Positions 1 to 9,515 are shown, counted from the first letter of the stretch. The stretch is 64,000 bases of DNA from Helichrysum umbraculigerum (GCA_949592205.1 CATIUR010000003.1:162119759-162183758), one strand, 5' to 3'. Notes: generated by a model from the letters alone, not told the origin. Numbers and translations are program-made.

Positions 1-1
1 T

Positions 2-100
2 GCAAGACTTCCTGTTGCAGTCCAAAGATATCTTCTGGAGGAAGAAGGCCTCGACTACTCTGAACCTCAGCCAGGGTTGCTCCGAGTTGTGCTATATTGA
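2..100 (+). CDS. C-terminal end of a Smr-domain protein (last exon, partial)
   Basis: Frame 2 is open from the window edge to a TGA at 98-100 and encodes 32 residues. They include LPVAVQRYLLEEEGLDYSE and end PGLLRVVLY. From memory this matches the end of the small-MutS-related (Smr) domain of plant DUF1771-Smr proteins of the CID7/At5g23520 type, where the final helix and strand close the domain. Smr domains bind or nick nucleic acid in characterised families; the role of these plant members is poorly known. The N-terminus lies outside the window, so length and intron structure cannot be judged. It is not an ORF-length call: the support is the coding pattern and the remembered family ending. 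Confidence 0.6.
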   Translation, partial: ARLPVAVQRYLLEEEGLDYSEPQPGLLRVVLY

Positions 101-1124
101 TCAAGAATCAAGGAGATATAAAAAGTTTTTTGACACCATAAAAAAACCATAACACCTTAAAATTGAAAATTTAAGGGGGAAAAAAATGATATTCTTGTAC
201 GTGTACATGGAAGTAAGGGCAGAGAGATTAGCAGGTAGAATGAAAAATGGAATTAAACAGAAAGGAAAAGAAAACTGTATCTGTGTATTATAAAGATGTA
301 ATCATCCAACAACAGAATTACCTTTTGTTAGGGAGGTTTTTGACCAGTCACAAACATCAGTGGCTGTTGTATTTTTTTTTCGGTTGCAGGTGTAGTGTAA
401 AAGATTCTTTGATGTGATATTCTGAAATGTGATGCACATTTTCCTACAGATTACTGAGTATGCTTTTAGCTTAATTTCTTAATTGCAGGTGGTAAGGTAT
501 AGCGTAAGGGCCTATTTGTCTGTTGTCTTGGTCAGTAAATTTTGTGTCGATGACTTTGTTGTCTTGATGGCTGTGTTCATTGGGATGAGATGGGATCGAA
601 GAAATACCAAAGATAATGAAGCCGATATGTGAACGGATCTCCACTGATTAGGACCTAGCCCCTTTCTATTTTGGTCTCAAACTCGACGGTTAACCGATAC
701 AAATGTGGGGTTTATATAGTTTGAAAAGTATATACTTATTTATAGGACTGTTTCGCATTTGGAAAGTGAGACGATGGTTCTATTATGGACCGGAATTGCA
801 ATGAGAATAAAACTGATCATGAAAGTCTTCAAGAGGAGAACTAAATGAAGATCTGATGCCTTTCAGTATGTACCTCGAAAGGTTCTGTTCATGTTCAAAT
901 AGCAACTAAACCAACATAAAACTAACAAATATAAACGAAAAACAAATATTACCTATTGTTTATGACTTGTGTTGTATTTATGCTGTAAACAAAAAAAAAA
1001 AAAAAAACAATTCAAATTTAAAAAAAAAAAAAAAAAAAAATTAGGAACCCAAACGGAATAACGGATGCCAACAAAAACAACCATTTGACAGAATGTGTTT
1101 ATAAGTTGGAGGGAAAACACACAA
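101..1124. other. 3' UTR of the Smr gene and upstream region of the PPR gene
   Basis: No coding signal is seen. The first several hundred bases are probably 3' UTR of the Smr gene. Two long A tracts (A17 at 991-1007 and A21 at 1020-1040) lie just upstream of the PPR start. An ATG at 1093 is followed two codons later by TAA and would act only as a minimal upstream ORF. Confidence 0.5.
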
Positions 1125-4100
1125 ATGCAACGGCACTGTAAATTCCGACGACCTTCGTTCAATCGGCATTTTTGCGCCACCGTACTCCAAACAAATCTCT
1201 CTAACTTGACTCTCCAAAACACCCAAAATCATTATTCCACAATCGTCACGTCATCATCGTCACAATCACCATGGTTTCCCCTCATCCGCACTGCCATTAC
1301 TCGAAACAACTTACTGTTCGGGAAATCGATTCATGCTCTCATCATAACCCATGGACACACCGAATCCGACCGCTTCCTAACCAACAATCTAATCAACATG
1401 TATTCGAAATGCGGTGAGCTATGTTTCGCACGCCACCTGTTTGATGTAATGCCTCAACGAGACCTTGTTACGTGGAACTCTATCTTAGCTGCTTATGCTT
1501 CCTGCTGCGATTCTAATTCCCGTAATGTAGAAGTGGGTTTTCATATTTTCAGGCTGCTGCTTAGATTATCGGATATTAATTTGACAAAAATGACTTTTGC
1601 ACCTGTTTTGAAGTTGTGTTTGACGTCTAGTTATGTTTGGGCTTCGGAATGTGTTCATGGGTATGCTGCAAAAATCGGGTTGGAATTGGAGTTGCTTGTT
1701 TCTGGAGCTCTTGTTAATATTTATATAAAGTTTGGGAAGATAAACGAGGCGAGGTTGATGTTTGACGAGATGGCAGAATTTGACCGGGACGTGGTGTTAT
1801 GGAATATGATGCTGAAAGCGTACGTAAAAACAGGACTTCAATTGGAAGCATTCCATTTTCTATCAGAATTTCATCGGAGTGCGGTTGTATGTCCTGATGT
1901 TGGCAGCGTGCAATGCGTTCTTCATGGTTTCACTGGAAATGTTGATACATATAGGAAGTATAAGGATCAAGTACAAGCTTATGGTATTAAGTTATCGTTA
2001 ACTGATTATGGATTCTATAACGTGATATCTTGGAATAAAATCATCTCTCAGTATTACCAATTGGGAGACCATTGGTCTGCTATCAAGTGTTTCATGGACT
2101 TAAATAGGTCCAATGTAAAGTATGACGTTGTGACACTTGTTGTGTCTCTTGCTACCGTGGTGCCACTTGGTGATTTAAAATTGGGAGAACAGATTCATGC
2201 TATGGCTTTGAAATCGGGGTTCAATACCAATGTTAACGTTTCCAATAGTCTGATTAACATGTACTCAAAGATGGGTTGCTTAAAAACAGCAACAAAAGTA
2301 TTCTTCGAAATGGACGAAACAGATATTGTTTCGTGGAACTCAATATTAAACAGTTATGTACAAAGCGGTTTAATGGAAGAATCTGTTGAATTGTATATAG
2401 AGATGTTACGTGACGGACTAAAGCCTGATCATTATACATTGGTAAGTGCATTAAGAGCTTGTTCTTTAGTATCTCATGGGTTATATTTAACTGATCAGAT
2501 TCATGCTCATGCAATTAAGAGTGGATTTGATAGCGACCCTTTTTTTTCAACAACGCTTGTTGATTCTTACTCTAAGAATGGAAGAATGGAACAAGCAGAG
2601 TTCCTTTCTCTTAATAGCGATGAATTTGATTTGGGATCATGGAACGCAATGATGTTTGGATATATAAATAATGGCAACAGTCATAGAGCATGGGAACTCT
2701 TTACTAAGATGCACAAAAGTGGCGAGAAACCAGATGAGATCACGTTAGCAACGATGGCTAAAGCTTGTGGATTCTTAGTAAGTTTAAAACTAGGGAGACA
2801 AGTTCATGGATACGCTCTTAAATTTGGTGATCAAGATTTGTATTTAAGTAGCAGCCTTCTTGATTTGTATATTAAATGTGGAGACATGGTGGATGCCCAT
2901 AAAGCTTTTGAAGCAATCCCATCTCCAGATGACGTTGCCTGGACATCTATGATCTCGGGATGTGTTGAAAATGGAGATGAAAACCGTGCACTTTCAATTT
3001 ACCATAGAATGAGGCAATCTGGTGTACTTCCTGATGAGTATACTTTTGCTACTTTAATCAAAGCGTGTTCTTACTCAACTGCTTTAGAACAAGGAAGACA
3101 AATACATGCTAATGCAATCAAATCCGATTGTGCTTTAGATACTTATGTCAGCACTTCACTTATAGACTTTTATGCTAAATGTGGTAACATAGAAGAATCA
3201 TATCGGTTGTTTAAAAGAACTAGTGTTCAAAATATAGTTCTTTGGAACGCTATGTTGGTGGGTTTAGCTCAATACGGACATGGAAAACAAGCCCTTGAAC
3301 TTTTCAACGATTTGAAATGCGTTGGTAATATGTCGCCTGATCGAGTCACGTTTATTGGTGTGCTGTCAGCCTGTAGTCATGCTGGCTTGATTTCAGAGGC
3401 ATATACATATTTTGATTCAATGACCAAACATTATGGGATAGAACCTGAAATCGACCATTACGCTTGTCTTGTTGATGGTCTTGGCCGAGCCGGACGTGTT
3501 CAAGAGGCTGAGAAACTTATTACGTCTATGCCATTTGAAGCTTCAGCTTCAATGTATAGGGCCCTGCTTGGTGCTTGTAGGGTTCAAGGGGACATGGAAA
3601 CAGGAAAACGTGTTGCAACAAAGCTTCTTGAATTAGAGCCATTTGATTCATCAGCTTATGTGCTTTTATCCAATATTTATGCTGCTTCCAATCAATGGAG
3701 TGAAGTATCTGATGCTCGGAAAACAATGATGAGCAACAATGTCAAAAAGGACCCTGGGTTTAGTTGGATTAATATTAAAAATAAAGCTCATGTCTTTGTT
3801 GTGGATGATAGATCCCATCCACTAGGTGAAAGAATATATGAAAAGGTGGAAGATTTGATAAAATTAATAAAGGACGACGGATACATCCCTGATACGGATT
3901 ACGTGTTACTTGACGTTGAGGAAGAAGAAAAAGAGCGGTCTTTATATTATCACAGTGAGAAGATAGCAATAGCTTTTGGATTAATGAACACACCTTCATC
4001 TACAACAATCCGAGTTATAAAAAACCTTCGTGTTTGTGGAGATTGTCATAATGCAATAAAGCATATATCTAAAGTGTTTGAAAGAGAAATAGTGCTGAGA

Positions 4101-4160
4101 GATGCTAATCGCTTCCATCGTTTCAGCAATGGGGTTTGTTCTTGTGGTGATTACTGGTGA
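1125..4160 (+). CDS. PPR protein, PLS class with DYW domain, probable mitochondrial RNA editing factor (At4g33170-like)
   Basis: Intronless reading frame of 1011 residues. The frame extends upstream to a GTG at 1095, but the first usable ATG is at 1125 and I chose it. The N-terminus is rich in Arg, Ser, Thr and Asn with few acidic residues, as in an organelle transit peptide. Tandem PPR motifs (many SLI/LI-MYSKCG and WN-M-GY units) fill most of the protein. E/E+ regions follow, then a DYW deaminase-like domain: zinc/catalytic HSE near residue 943, CGDCH near 970, and a terminal CSCGDYW. Such proteins bind organelle transcripts site-specifically and carry out C-to-U editing. Length and remembered sequence agree with Arabidopsis At4g33170 (about 990 residues, annotated mitochondrial). 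All signature residues are present and there are no stops, so it looks functional. A damaged paralogue lies tail-to-tail downstream. Confidence 0.93.
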   Translation: MQRHCKFRRPSFNRHFCATVLQTNLSNLTLQNTQNHYSTIVTSSSSQSPWFPLIRTAITRNNLLFGKSIHALIITHGHTESDRFLTNNLINMYSKCGELCFARHLFDVMPQRDLVTWNSILAAYASCCDSNSRNVEVGFHIFRLLLRLSDINLTKMTFAPVLKLCLTSSYVWASECVHGYAAKIGLELELLVSGALVNIYIKFGKINEARLMFDEMAEFDRDVVLWNMMLKAYVKTGLQLEAFHFLSEFHRSAVVCPDVGSVQCVLHGFTGNVDTYRKYKDQVQAYGIKLSLTDYGFYNVISWNKIISQYYQLGDHWSAIKCFMDLNRSNVKYDVVTLVVSLATVVPLGDLKLGEQIHAMALKSGFNTNVNVSNSLINMYSKMGCLKTATKVFFEMDETDIVSWNSILNSYVQSGLMEESVELYIEMLRDGLKPDHYTLVSALRACSLVSHGLYLTDQIHAHAIKSGFDSDPFFSTTLVDSYSKNGRMEQAEFLSLNSDEFDLGSWNAMMFGYINNGNSHRAWELFTKMHKSGEKPDEITLATMAKACGFLVSLKLGRQVHGYALKFGDQDLYLSSSLLDLYIKCGDMVDAHKAFEAIPSPDDVAWTSMISGCVENGDENRALSIYHRMRQSGVLPDEYTFATLIKACSYSTALEQGRQIHANAIKSDCALDTYVSTSLIDFYAKCGNIEESYRLFKRTSVQNIVLWNAMLVGLAQYGHGKQALELFNDLKCVGNMSPDRVTFIGVLSACSHAGLISEAYTYFDSMTKHYGIEPEIDHYACLVDGLGRAGRVQEAEKLITSMPFEASASMYRALLGACRVQGDMETGKRVATKLLELEPFDSSAYVLLSNIYAASNQWSEVSDARKTMMSNNVKKDPGFSWINIKNKAHVFVVDDRSHPLGERIYEKVEDLIKLIKDDGYIPDTDYVLLDVEEEEKERSLYYHSEKIAIAFGLMNTPSSTTIRVIKNLRVCGDCHNAIKHISKVFEREIVLRDANRFHRFSNGVCSCGDYW

Positions 4161-4735
4161 CACTGAATGTCTGAATCAATCAGTTATGAGCTTATCACAA
4201 TGCCAAACTTGATTGTTAAGCTAATATGATTATGCCTGATGGTATATAACTTGATTCATGATTAGCCTGTCATTGTAAATTCATGATTCTTCTAAATGAA
4301 TGGAATCAGATTTCTTAAACCTTTTTAGGAGTGAGCACATTTTTCCGTATTCTGCATGTTAGTCACACTACAAGCCCTTGTGCTGGTGAGTAATATTGAT
4401 ACAATGCCACTTTCAATCGACTTTGTAGTGATCAAAACAGAATTTTTTTATATGAAATCATATGCAATATGTATTGTTGATCTGATTGTATGTGATTCAC
4501 AATTGGGACCATTAATCAAGTTCAAAGCATATGCTATTTGTAATATGCCTTGTAACTATCTGTATAATGTTCCATATATGTAAAAGTACTAGAAACATAT
4601 ATTAGATCTCACATACAGTACATTTGTTTTACATATGTGAAGTACAATTATACAATCACTTCTTTCATTTATTTGTGTATATTTTCTCAAATCCGCTTTT
4701 TTTTTTTTTTTTTTTACATTTTCTTATACCTCAAG
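4161..4735. other. Spacer between convergent PPR gene and PPR pseudogene
   Basis: AT-rich, with no coding signal. It should hold the PPR gene 3' UTR. A run of 19 T (4697-4715) lies about 20 bases beyond the end of homology of the minus-strand pseudogene; read on the minus strand it is an A tract after the truncated copy. Confidence 0.5.
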
Positions 4736-5162
4736 CTATACATATTCTGCATCGTCAATGTATCCATCTTCTCGAATCATGTTTATCAAATCCTCCAACC
4801 TATCGTATACCATTTCACGTTGTGGATGTGATTTATCATCTGCAACAAACACATGTGCTGTATTTTTAACATCAATCCGGCTAAAGCCTGGATCCTTTTT
4901 AACGTTCTTGCTTTTCATGGTCTTTCTAGCATCAGCCACATCACTCCATTGGTTACAAGCAGCATATGCATTGGATAATAGTACATAAGTTGATGAATCA
5001 AATGGTTCCAATTTCAAAAGTTTTGTCGCCACACGCTTTCCTGTTTCCATATCCCCTTGAAACCAACAAGCACCTAGCAGAGTTCTGTACATTGAACCAC
5101 AAGCTTCAAATGGCATACACGCAATCAGTTTCTCAGCCTCTTGAACACGTCCAGCTCGGCTA
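4736..5162 (-). pseudogene. 3' part of the PPR pseudogene (E/E+ region; DYW domain lost)
   Basis: The minus strand reads on from SRAGRVQEAEKL through KRVATKLLKLEPFDSS and KKDPGFSRIDVKN to DDAEYV, then stops (TAG). This aligns closely with residues near 790-930 of the intact PPR gene at 1125-4160. The intact copy continues into its DYW domain; here a stop appears at that point and homology fades within about 20 bases. The catalytic C-terminus is therefore missing. At its 5' end the segment is cut by the retrotransposon at 5163-9515, and the same frame resumes at 9516 on the far side. The target duplication GGCTA (5158-5162) belongs to that insertion. Confidence 0.92.
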
Positions 5163-5508
5163 TGTTGGACTATAATGTCAAACGGGCCAAAGCCCGGCAT
5201 GATTTTGAAAAGGGTCGCAGGCCACAAAACATAACAGGAATTAAAAGGTGGCAGTTAACAATGAAAGGGTGGCAGTTAACAACCAACAGGTGTGACTTTT
5301 GGCAAAAGGGTACAACCGTCAGTAACCACCAACCGAACCATTGTGATGGTTGGAAGGCACCCGTTCGCTATCTATATATATGTAATAGATTAACAGAAAA
5401 TGTAACACAAACAGAATACATTACAGTGATTGTATTGTAAATATTATTATTGATTAATAAAGAGTGATTCTTTATATATTTTGTGTTCAATTGAATTCCT
5501 GGGCAACA
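5163..5508 (+). repeat. 5' LTR of the Gag-only copia element
   Basis: 346 bp, starting TGTTGGAC and ending GGGCAACA. It contains a TATA-like stretch near 5368-5382 and AATAAAG near 5457, consistent with LTR promoter and polyadenylation signals. It matches the two halves of the 3' LTR (7841-7966 and 9296-9515) except at one base. Confidence 0.95.
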
Positions 5509-5509
5509 G

Positions 5510-5521
5510 TGGTATCAGAGC
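5510..5521 (+). promoter_or_regulatory. Primer binding site, initiator tRNA-Met
   Basis: TGGTATCAGAGC begins one base after the LTR end. It is the complement of the 3' end of plant initiator tRNA-Met, the usual primer for reverse transcription in copia elements. Confidence 0.95.
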
Positions 5522-6262
5522 CGGAGAAAGAAATCGTTAGGATTGTTTGTTTGTGATAAACAACAATAAGAAAACTTGTTATAAATCGAGTGAATCGATC
5601 ATAACAAGAAAAATCGAGTGACTCGATTACGGAGAAGAAATAAAGGAAAAACAGAGAAGAAGACGATTCGATCAAAGGAAGATCGAATCAGAGAAAGCAA
5701 AAGAGAAATACATACCGGTTGTGGGAAGCCGCCATATAATTGCGGGAGAGGAAAAGAACCACCACCGTTCGTTGCCGGAAAAGAAAACAAGAACAGAACC
5801 ACCACAAGCCGTCGTCATCGGAAAAAGAAAGAAGGAAAAGGAAGAACTTGTTCCATCGATTGCAACAGAAAAAAAAAAAGCGAATTGATTTTAAACCTAA
5901 TTTTTGGAAGATAACGGCGTCGATTGAAAGAAGCGGTGTGTGTTCTTTCTGTTTCGTGTTTGGGATTTGAAGGAAAAAAGAAGTCGCCGTGCATATCAGT
6001 GAAGAAGAAAGCATTTGGGCTTGGACTATTGGGCTAATAAGTTGGGCCAAAGGAAAAAACCAATCAGGTTTCAAAATTCATATATATTATAGTAAATAGA
6101 TTTTAATTTATTTTCAAGAATAGATTGAAGTTAGAATTTGCCCGTTACAATTCGCGTTAGGACAACGTTAGAATTGTTTGAGAATTATTGTGGTTAGACA
6201 AAAAAGTTAAGTTGAATTATTAGATTTATATTGGTTTTAGAAGAAAACCAAAATCAAAAGAT

Positions 6263-7198
6263 ATGACGGGAGATAAGACCGAAAAAGTTATTTATAGAGA
6301 AGTCGCCACACCGTTCTCTTCATATCAATGCCCAGTTCTAAACAATACGAACAATACGCTATGGGCATTAAGGATGAAAAAGATATTAGTGGCAAATGGA
6401 GTATGGGATTTAGTAGAAGGAACAAGTACATCAAAGGAGATTGATGTAAAAAAGGATAGTTCTGCGTCAGCATACTTATTTCAAGGGTTACCAGAAGATT
6501 TGCAAATGCAAGTTGCGAGATGCGAAACAGCAAAAGAAATTTGGGACTCACTAAAGTCCAGATTTATTGGGACAGAAGATGTACAACAGGCACACTCGCA
6601 ACAACTTAAATCAGAATTTGAGAGACTTGTAATGAAAGAAGATGAATCAATAGATTCATTTGCTGGGAAGTTGATGAGTATTATTACAAAGGCTGCTACA
6701 TTTGGATTAACGTTTGACGAGCAAACGAAAGTTCGGAAAGTACTTAATGGAGTACCAGATAAATTTATGCCTGTAGTAGCTACCATTGAAATGATTGTTG
6801 ATTTTAAGACTGTAAAGTTGGAGGAGATTATCGGGAAACTTAAGACTTATGAAGAAAGGATTAAGTTCAGAAAAGGAAGCCAAGAAGATAATAGTGAGAA
6901 GTTGTTGTTCACACGTCAAAGGAATGACAGAAATTATGAACGCAACTATGGACAAGGTTCGTCGCGAGGACGAGGAAGAGAGAGATATAAAGGTGATGGA
7001 CACACCTCAGATGAGTCGGAAGGAACCGACAACAAACCACGAAGGAATGGTGATAGGTCAAAAATAAATTGTTACAAGTGTGGAAAGCTTGGGCACTATG
7101 CTTATGAATGTGCAAGCAATAAAAAGAAGGAAGATACAGCATTCCTAATGGAGAATGATGAACCGGCACTACTAATGTGCCTAATTGAGAATAATTAG
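6263..7198 (+). CDS. Copia-type Gag polyprotein with CCHC zinc knuckle
   Basis: 311 codons from an ATG about 740 bases after the primer site. The N-terminus resembles the DUF4219/gag pre-domain (LWALRMKKILVANGVWDL). The middle resembles the UBN2 copia Gag domain (AKEIWDSLKSRF, KSEFERLVMKEDESIDSF). A basic, Arg/Gly-rich stretch follows, and a CCHC knuckle CYKCGKLGHYAYEC lies near residue 270. The frame ends 24 residues after the knuckle with no protease-integrase continuation, so it encodes a stand-alone capsid protein that would form particles and package RNA. It has no internal stop despite lying inside a pseudogene, which suggests recent insertion or selection on the source copy. Confidence 0.9.
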   Translation: MTGDKTEKVIYREVATPFSSYQCPVLNNTNNTLWALRMKKILVANGVWDLVEGTSTSKEIDVKKDSSASAYLFQGLPEDLQMQVARCETAKEIWDSLKSRFIGTEDVQQAHSQQLKSEFERLVMKEDESIDSFAGKLMSIITKAATFGLTFDEQTKVRKVLNGVPDKFMPVVATIEMIVDFKTVKLEEIIGKLKTYEERIKFRKGSQEDNSEKLLFTRQRNDRNYERNYGQGSSRGRGRERYKGDGHTSDESEGTDNKPRRNGDRSKINCYKCGKLGHYAYECASNKKKEDTAFLMENDEPALLMCLIENN

Positions 7199-7202
7199 AA
7201 AG

Positions 7203-7760
7203 TTAGAAGGCTTGGTCGTGTGATGCGATCAAAGCAAGGTCGTGTGATACGATCAAAGCAAAATCGTGTGATGCGGAAAAATAACCTGTGAAAGGTGCAG
7301 TCAATTCAGTGAATGAATTAAAAGGAGTTGTGTGAGGCAACCGACAAAGGAGTTGTGTGAGGCAACCGCAAAGAAAAGTTGTGTGAGGCAACCGACAAAG
7401 GAGTTGTGTGAGGCAACCGCAAAGAAAAGGTGTGTGAGGCAACCGACAAGGGAGTTGTGTGAGGCAACCGCAAAGAAGTTGTGTGAGGCAACCAAAAGGA
7501 CAATCTGTGATAGATTGAATGGAAACAAGAAAGAAGAAAGGTCATGTGATATGATCAAGTTGAAGAAGATGGGTGTGATGCCAAGTTGTGTGAAACAAAA
7601 AACTGTAAAAATAATCTGTGATAGATTATGAAAGGAAGACTGTGTGATGCAAAGTAGAGAGAGACTATATGAGAAAGTTCGTGAAAAGCAAAAGTTGTGT
7701 GAAGCAAAGTTCGTGAGGAACAAGGTAAATTGAAGAATGAAGATGGTGTGAAGTCATCAA
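7203..7760 (+). repeat. Degenerate tandem repeats between gag and the polypurine tract
   Basis: About 24-26 bp units built on GTTGTGTGAGGCAACCG alternate with AAAGGA or CAAAGAAAA spacers at 7325-7495. They are flanked on both sides by looser relatives such as TCGTGTGATGCGATCAAAGC, ATCTGTGATAGATT and TCATGTGATATGATCAAG. The consistent theme is a (T)GTGTGA core. This region replaces pol. It has frames open in part, but their product is just the repeat, so I do not call a gene. Confidence 0.85.
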
Positions 7761-7829
7761 AGATTTATTCAAGACAGTCACAAGTTGAGAAGACTTGGAT
7801 CAACCATGAAGACTTTGGCGTTTGACATT

Positions 7830-7840
7830 AGGGGGGAAAA
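7830..7840 (+). promoter_or_regulatory. Polypurine tract of the Gag-only element
   Basis: AGGGGGGAAAA lies directly before the 3' LTR start (TGTTGGAC at 7841), the expected primer site for plus-strand DNA synthesis. Confidence 0.9.
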
Positions 7841-7966
7841 TGTTGGACTATAATGTCAAACGGGCCAAAGCCCGGCATGATTTTGAAAAGGGTCGCAGGC
7901 CACAAAACATAACAGGAATTAAAAGGTGGCAGTTAACAATGAAAGGGTGGCAGTTAACAACCAACA

Positions 7967-8130
7967 TGATGCAGGAAGATTGGTGTCCTATTGCAGGGAT
8001 TCATGATGAACTTTATTTCCGTCTTGGAATTGGGTGAATCTTCATTTATGATTTTATATGATTTTTAGTATCTTTTATTTTAAGGTTTATTTTATTAATT
8101 AGTTGGAAATAGTTTCCTATTTAAATTAGA
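7967..8130 (+). repeat. Truncated left LTR of the nested element
   Basis: It matches 8921-9085 with one single-base length difference. Similarity stops after TTAAATTAGA, so about 205 bp of the LTR are missing. The sequence TTAAATTAGA occurs twice in the intact LTR (ending near 9085 and 9096), a possible deletion breakpoint. Confidence 0.9.
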
Positions 8131-8131
8131 G

Positions 8132-8923
8132 TTACAACGGGAGAGACGCGTTAAGGAAACCGAATCGGGAACCATTGTCTGGGACGAGGTGAACGAGGAA
8201 GAGGAGCATCCTTTCAGTCATCCCAACCCTCGGTTCTTCGAACCGATCTATGAAGACGAGTCTGGTCAGGAATGTTTATCTGAATATGAACCCAGATTCG
8301 ATGAAGATGGGGTTGATATTGATGATCCGAGTGTCGTCGTCTGGGACGAAAGTGATAACGAAGAGGAAGTTCCTCCGGTTATTTTTGGTGAACCTTTATC
8401 AGATGCAATGGCTGATAATGGTGTTGTGGTGGATATTGCTGGCGATGTGGTGGATATTTCCGGCGATGAGGAGGTTATCGATGACCATGCGGTTGGAGGC
8501 GTTGGTTTGAAAACTCCATTATTGCAGCCGATAATTGTGGAAGGGAATATTGATGACTTCGTTACGATATCTCCTACTATAATGGATCGTCAGATGGAAG
8601 GAAATAAACTTCTAAATGCAAATTTCCATGTTACCAATAATATGTGTAGTGTTGTTGGAAAGTGTGATCTCATGAGATTAGATAATATGGTTGACAAAAA
8701 TGGTGCAAGCATACGTGTACAACCTATCGGATCATGTGGCTTTTCTACAAGTGTGAATTATGTTAATGGATCGGTGGATCTATATTCTGGAATTAATAAT
8801 AAAGAGCATGATGTTCTTGGTCATCTTAGTTCAACTCATGCGTATGAAAAAAAGAACAATGGAGGTGGCTTTAGTTCGAAGACAAAACTCGAGGACGAGT
8901 TTTTTTTAAGAGGGGGAGAATGA
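8132..8923 (+). pseudogene. Polyprotein remnant of the nested element (acidic gag-protease linker fused to 3' end)
   Basis: An open frame enters from the deletion junction without an ATG (LQRERRVKETES), then runs through a very acidic segment (YEPRFDEDGVDIDDPS, DESDNEEEVPP). It ends LRGGE, with the stop codon formed by the first bases of the right LTR. Acidic linkers of this kind sit between Gag and protease in several chromovirus-like gypsy elements, and ending on the LTR edge is common in such families. No zinc knuckle, protease, RT or integrase motif remains. The family assignment is an inference. Confidence 0.6.
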
Positions 8924-9290
8924 TGCAGGAAGATTGGTGTCCTATTGCAGGGATTCATGATGAACTTTATTTCCGTCTTGGAATTGGGTGAATCTTCATT
9001 TATGATTTTATATGATTTTTAGTATCTTTTATTTTAAGGTTTATTTTTATTAATTAGTTGGAAATAGTTTCCTATTTAAATTAGAACTCTTAAATTAGAA
9101 AATAACGTGTCTTTTTCTTCAAGAAAAGACCCTATAAGTATTAGGCCTATTTGTATTCATTAGTTAGTTTTTCTTTCTGGATTAAGAGTTAATAGAAAAG
9201 AACTTCGTTCTTGGAACCTTTTGGTTCGACTTATCGTCTTTGATTATCAATTGTGTTTGAGCCATTTGGATGCTTCCGTAAACTGCATCA
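8921..9290 (+). repeat. Complete right LTR of the nested element
   Basis: 370 bp with TGATGCAG/CTGCATCA ends, immediately after a polypurine tract and immediately before the CAACA target duplicate. Confidence 0.93.
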
Positions 9291-9515
9291 CAACAGGTGT
9301 GACTTTTGGCAAAAGGGTACAACCGTCAGTAACCACCAACCGAACCATTGTGATGGTTGGAAGGCACCCGTTCGCTATCTATATATATGTAATAGATTAA
9401 CAGAAAATGTAACACAAACAGAATACATTACACTGATTGTATTGTAAATATTATTATTGATTAATAAAGAGTGATTCTTTATATATTTTGTGTTCAATTG
9501 AATTCCTGGGCAACA

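Larger units (their letters stand above)
7967..9290 (+). mobile_element. Small internally deleted LTR retrotransposon nested in an LTR
   Basis: 1324 bp, starting TGATGCAG and ending CTGCATCA (8-bp inverted ends), flanked by a 5-bp duplication CAACA at 7962-7966 and 9291-9295. The uninterrupted 5' LTR of the host element carries a single CAACA at that site. The right LTR is complete (8921-9290, 370 bp). The left LTR keeps only its first 164 bp (7967-8130); the rest of it, the primer site and most of gag-pol are gone. An AAGAGGGGGAGAA polypurine tract (8908-8920) precedes the right LTR. The shared LTR part differs only by one T in a T run, so the insertion is recent. Coding remnants look Ty3/gypsy-like. 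Confidence 0.9.
5163..9515 (+). mobile_element. Non-autonomous copia LTR retrotransposon carrying only Gag (TR-GAG type), itself interrupted
   Basis: LTRs of 346 bp with TGTTG/CAACA ends flank a tRNA-Met primer site, a 311-residue Gag frame, a repeat-rich tail and a polypurine tract. There is no protease, integrase, reverse transcriptase or RNase H, so movement would need enzymes from another element. It sits in the PPR pseudogene with a perfect 5-bp duplication, GGCTA at 5158-5162 and 9516-9520. By eye the LTRs differ at one site (G5426 against C9433), so the insertion is recent. The 3' LTR is split by a second element at 7967-9290. Without that insert and its duplication the element would be 3024 bp. 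The Gag-only layout matches what has been described as TR-GAG elements in plants. Confidence 0.93.
7841..9515 (+). repeat. 3' LTR of the Gag-only element, split by a nested insertion
   Basis: The LTR runs 7841-7966, is interrupted by the nested element at 7967-9290 plus its CAACA duplicate, and resumes at 9296-9515. The two halves total 346 bp, exactly the 5' LTR length. Confidence 0.95.

Noticed and set aside
1095..1124. Upstream start of the PPR frame at 1095
   Set aside because: The codon at 1095 is GTG. The first in-frame ATG is at 1125 and gives a better transit-peptide-like N-terminus.
5618..6074. Basic or hydrophobic frames in the leader of the Gag-only element
   Set aside because: Overlapping frames on both strands in an AG-rich untranslated leader, with no family resemblance.
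7203..7723. Frames on both strands across the gag 3' tail
   Set aside because: Translations of the tandem repeat; both strands look equally open, as expected for repeats without stops.
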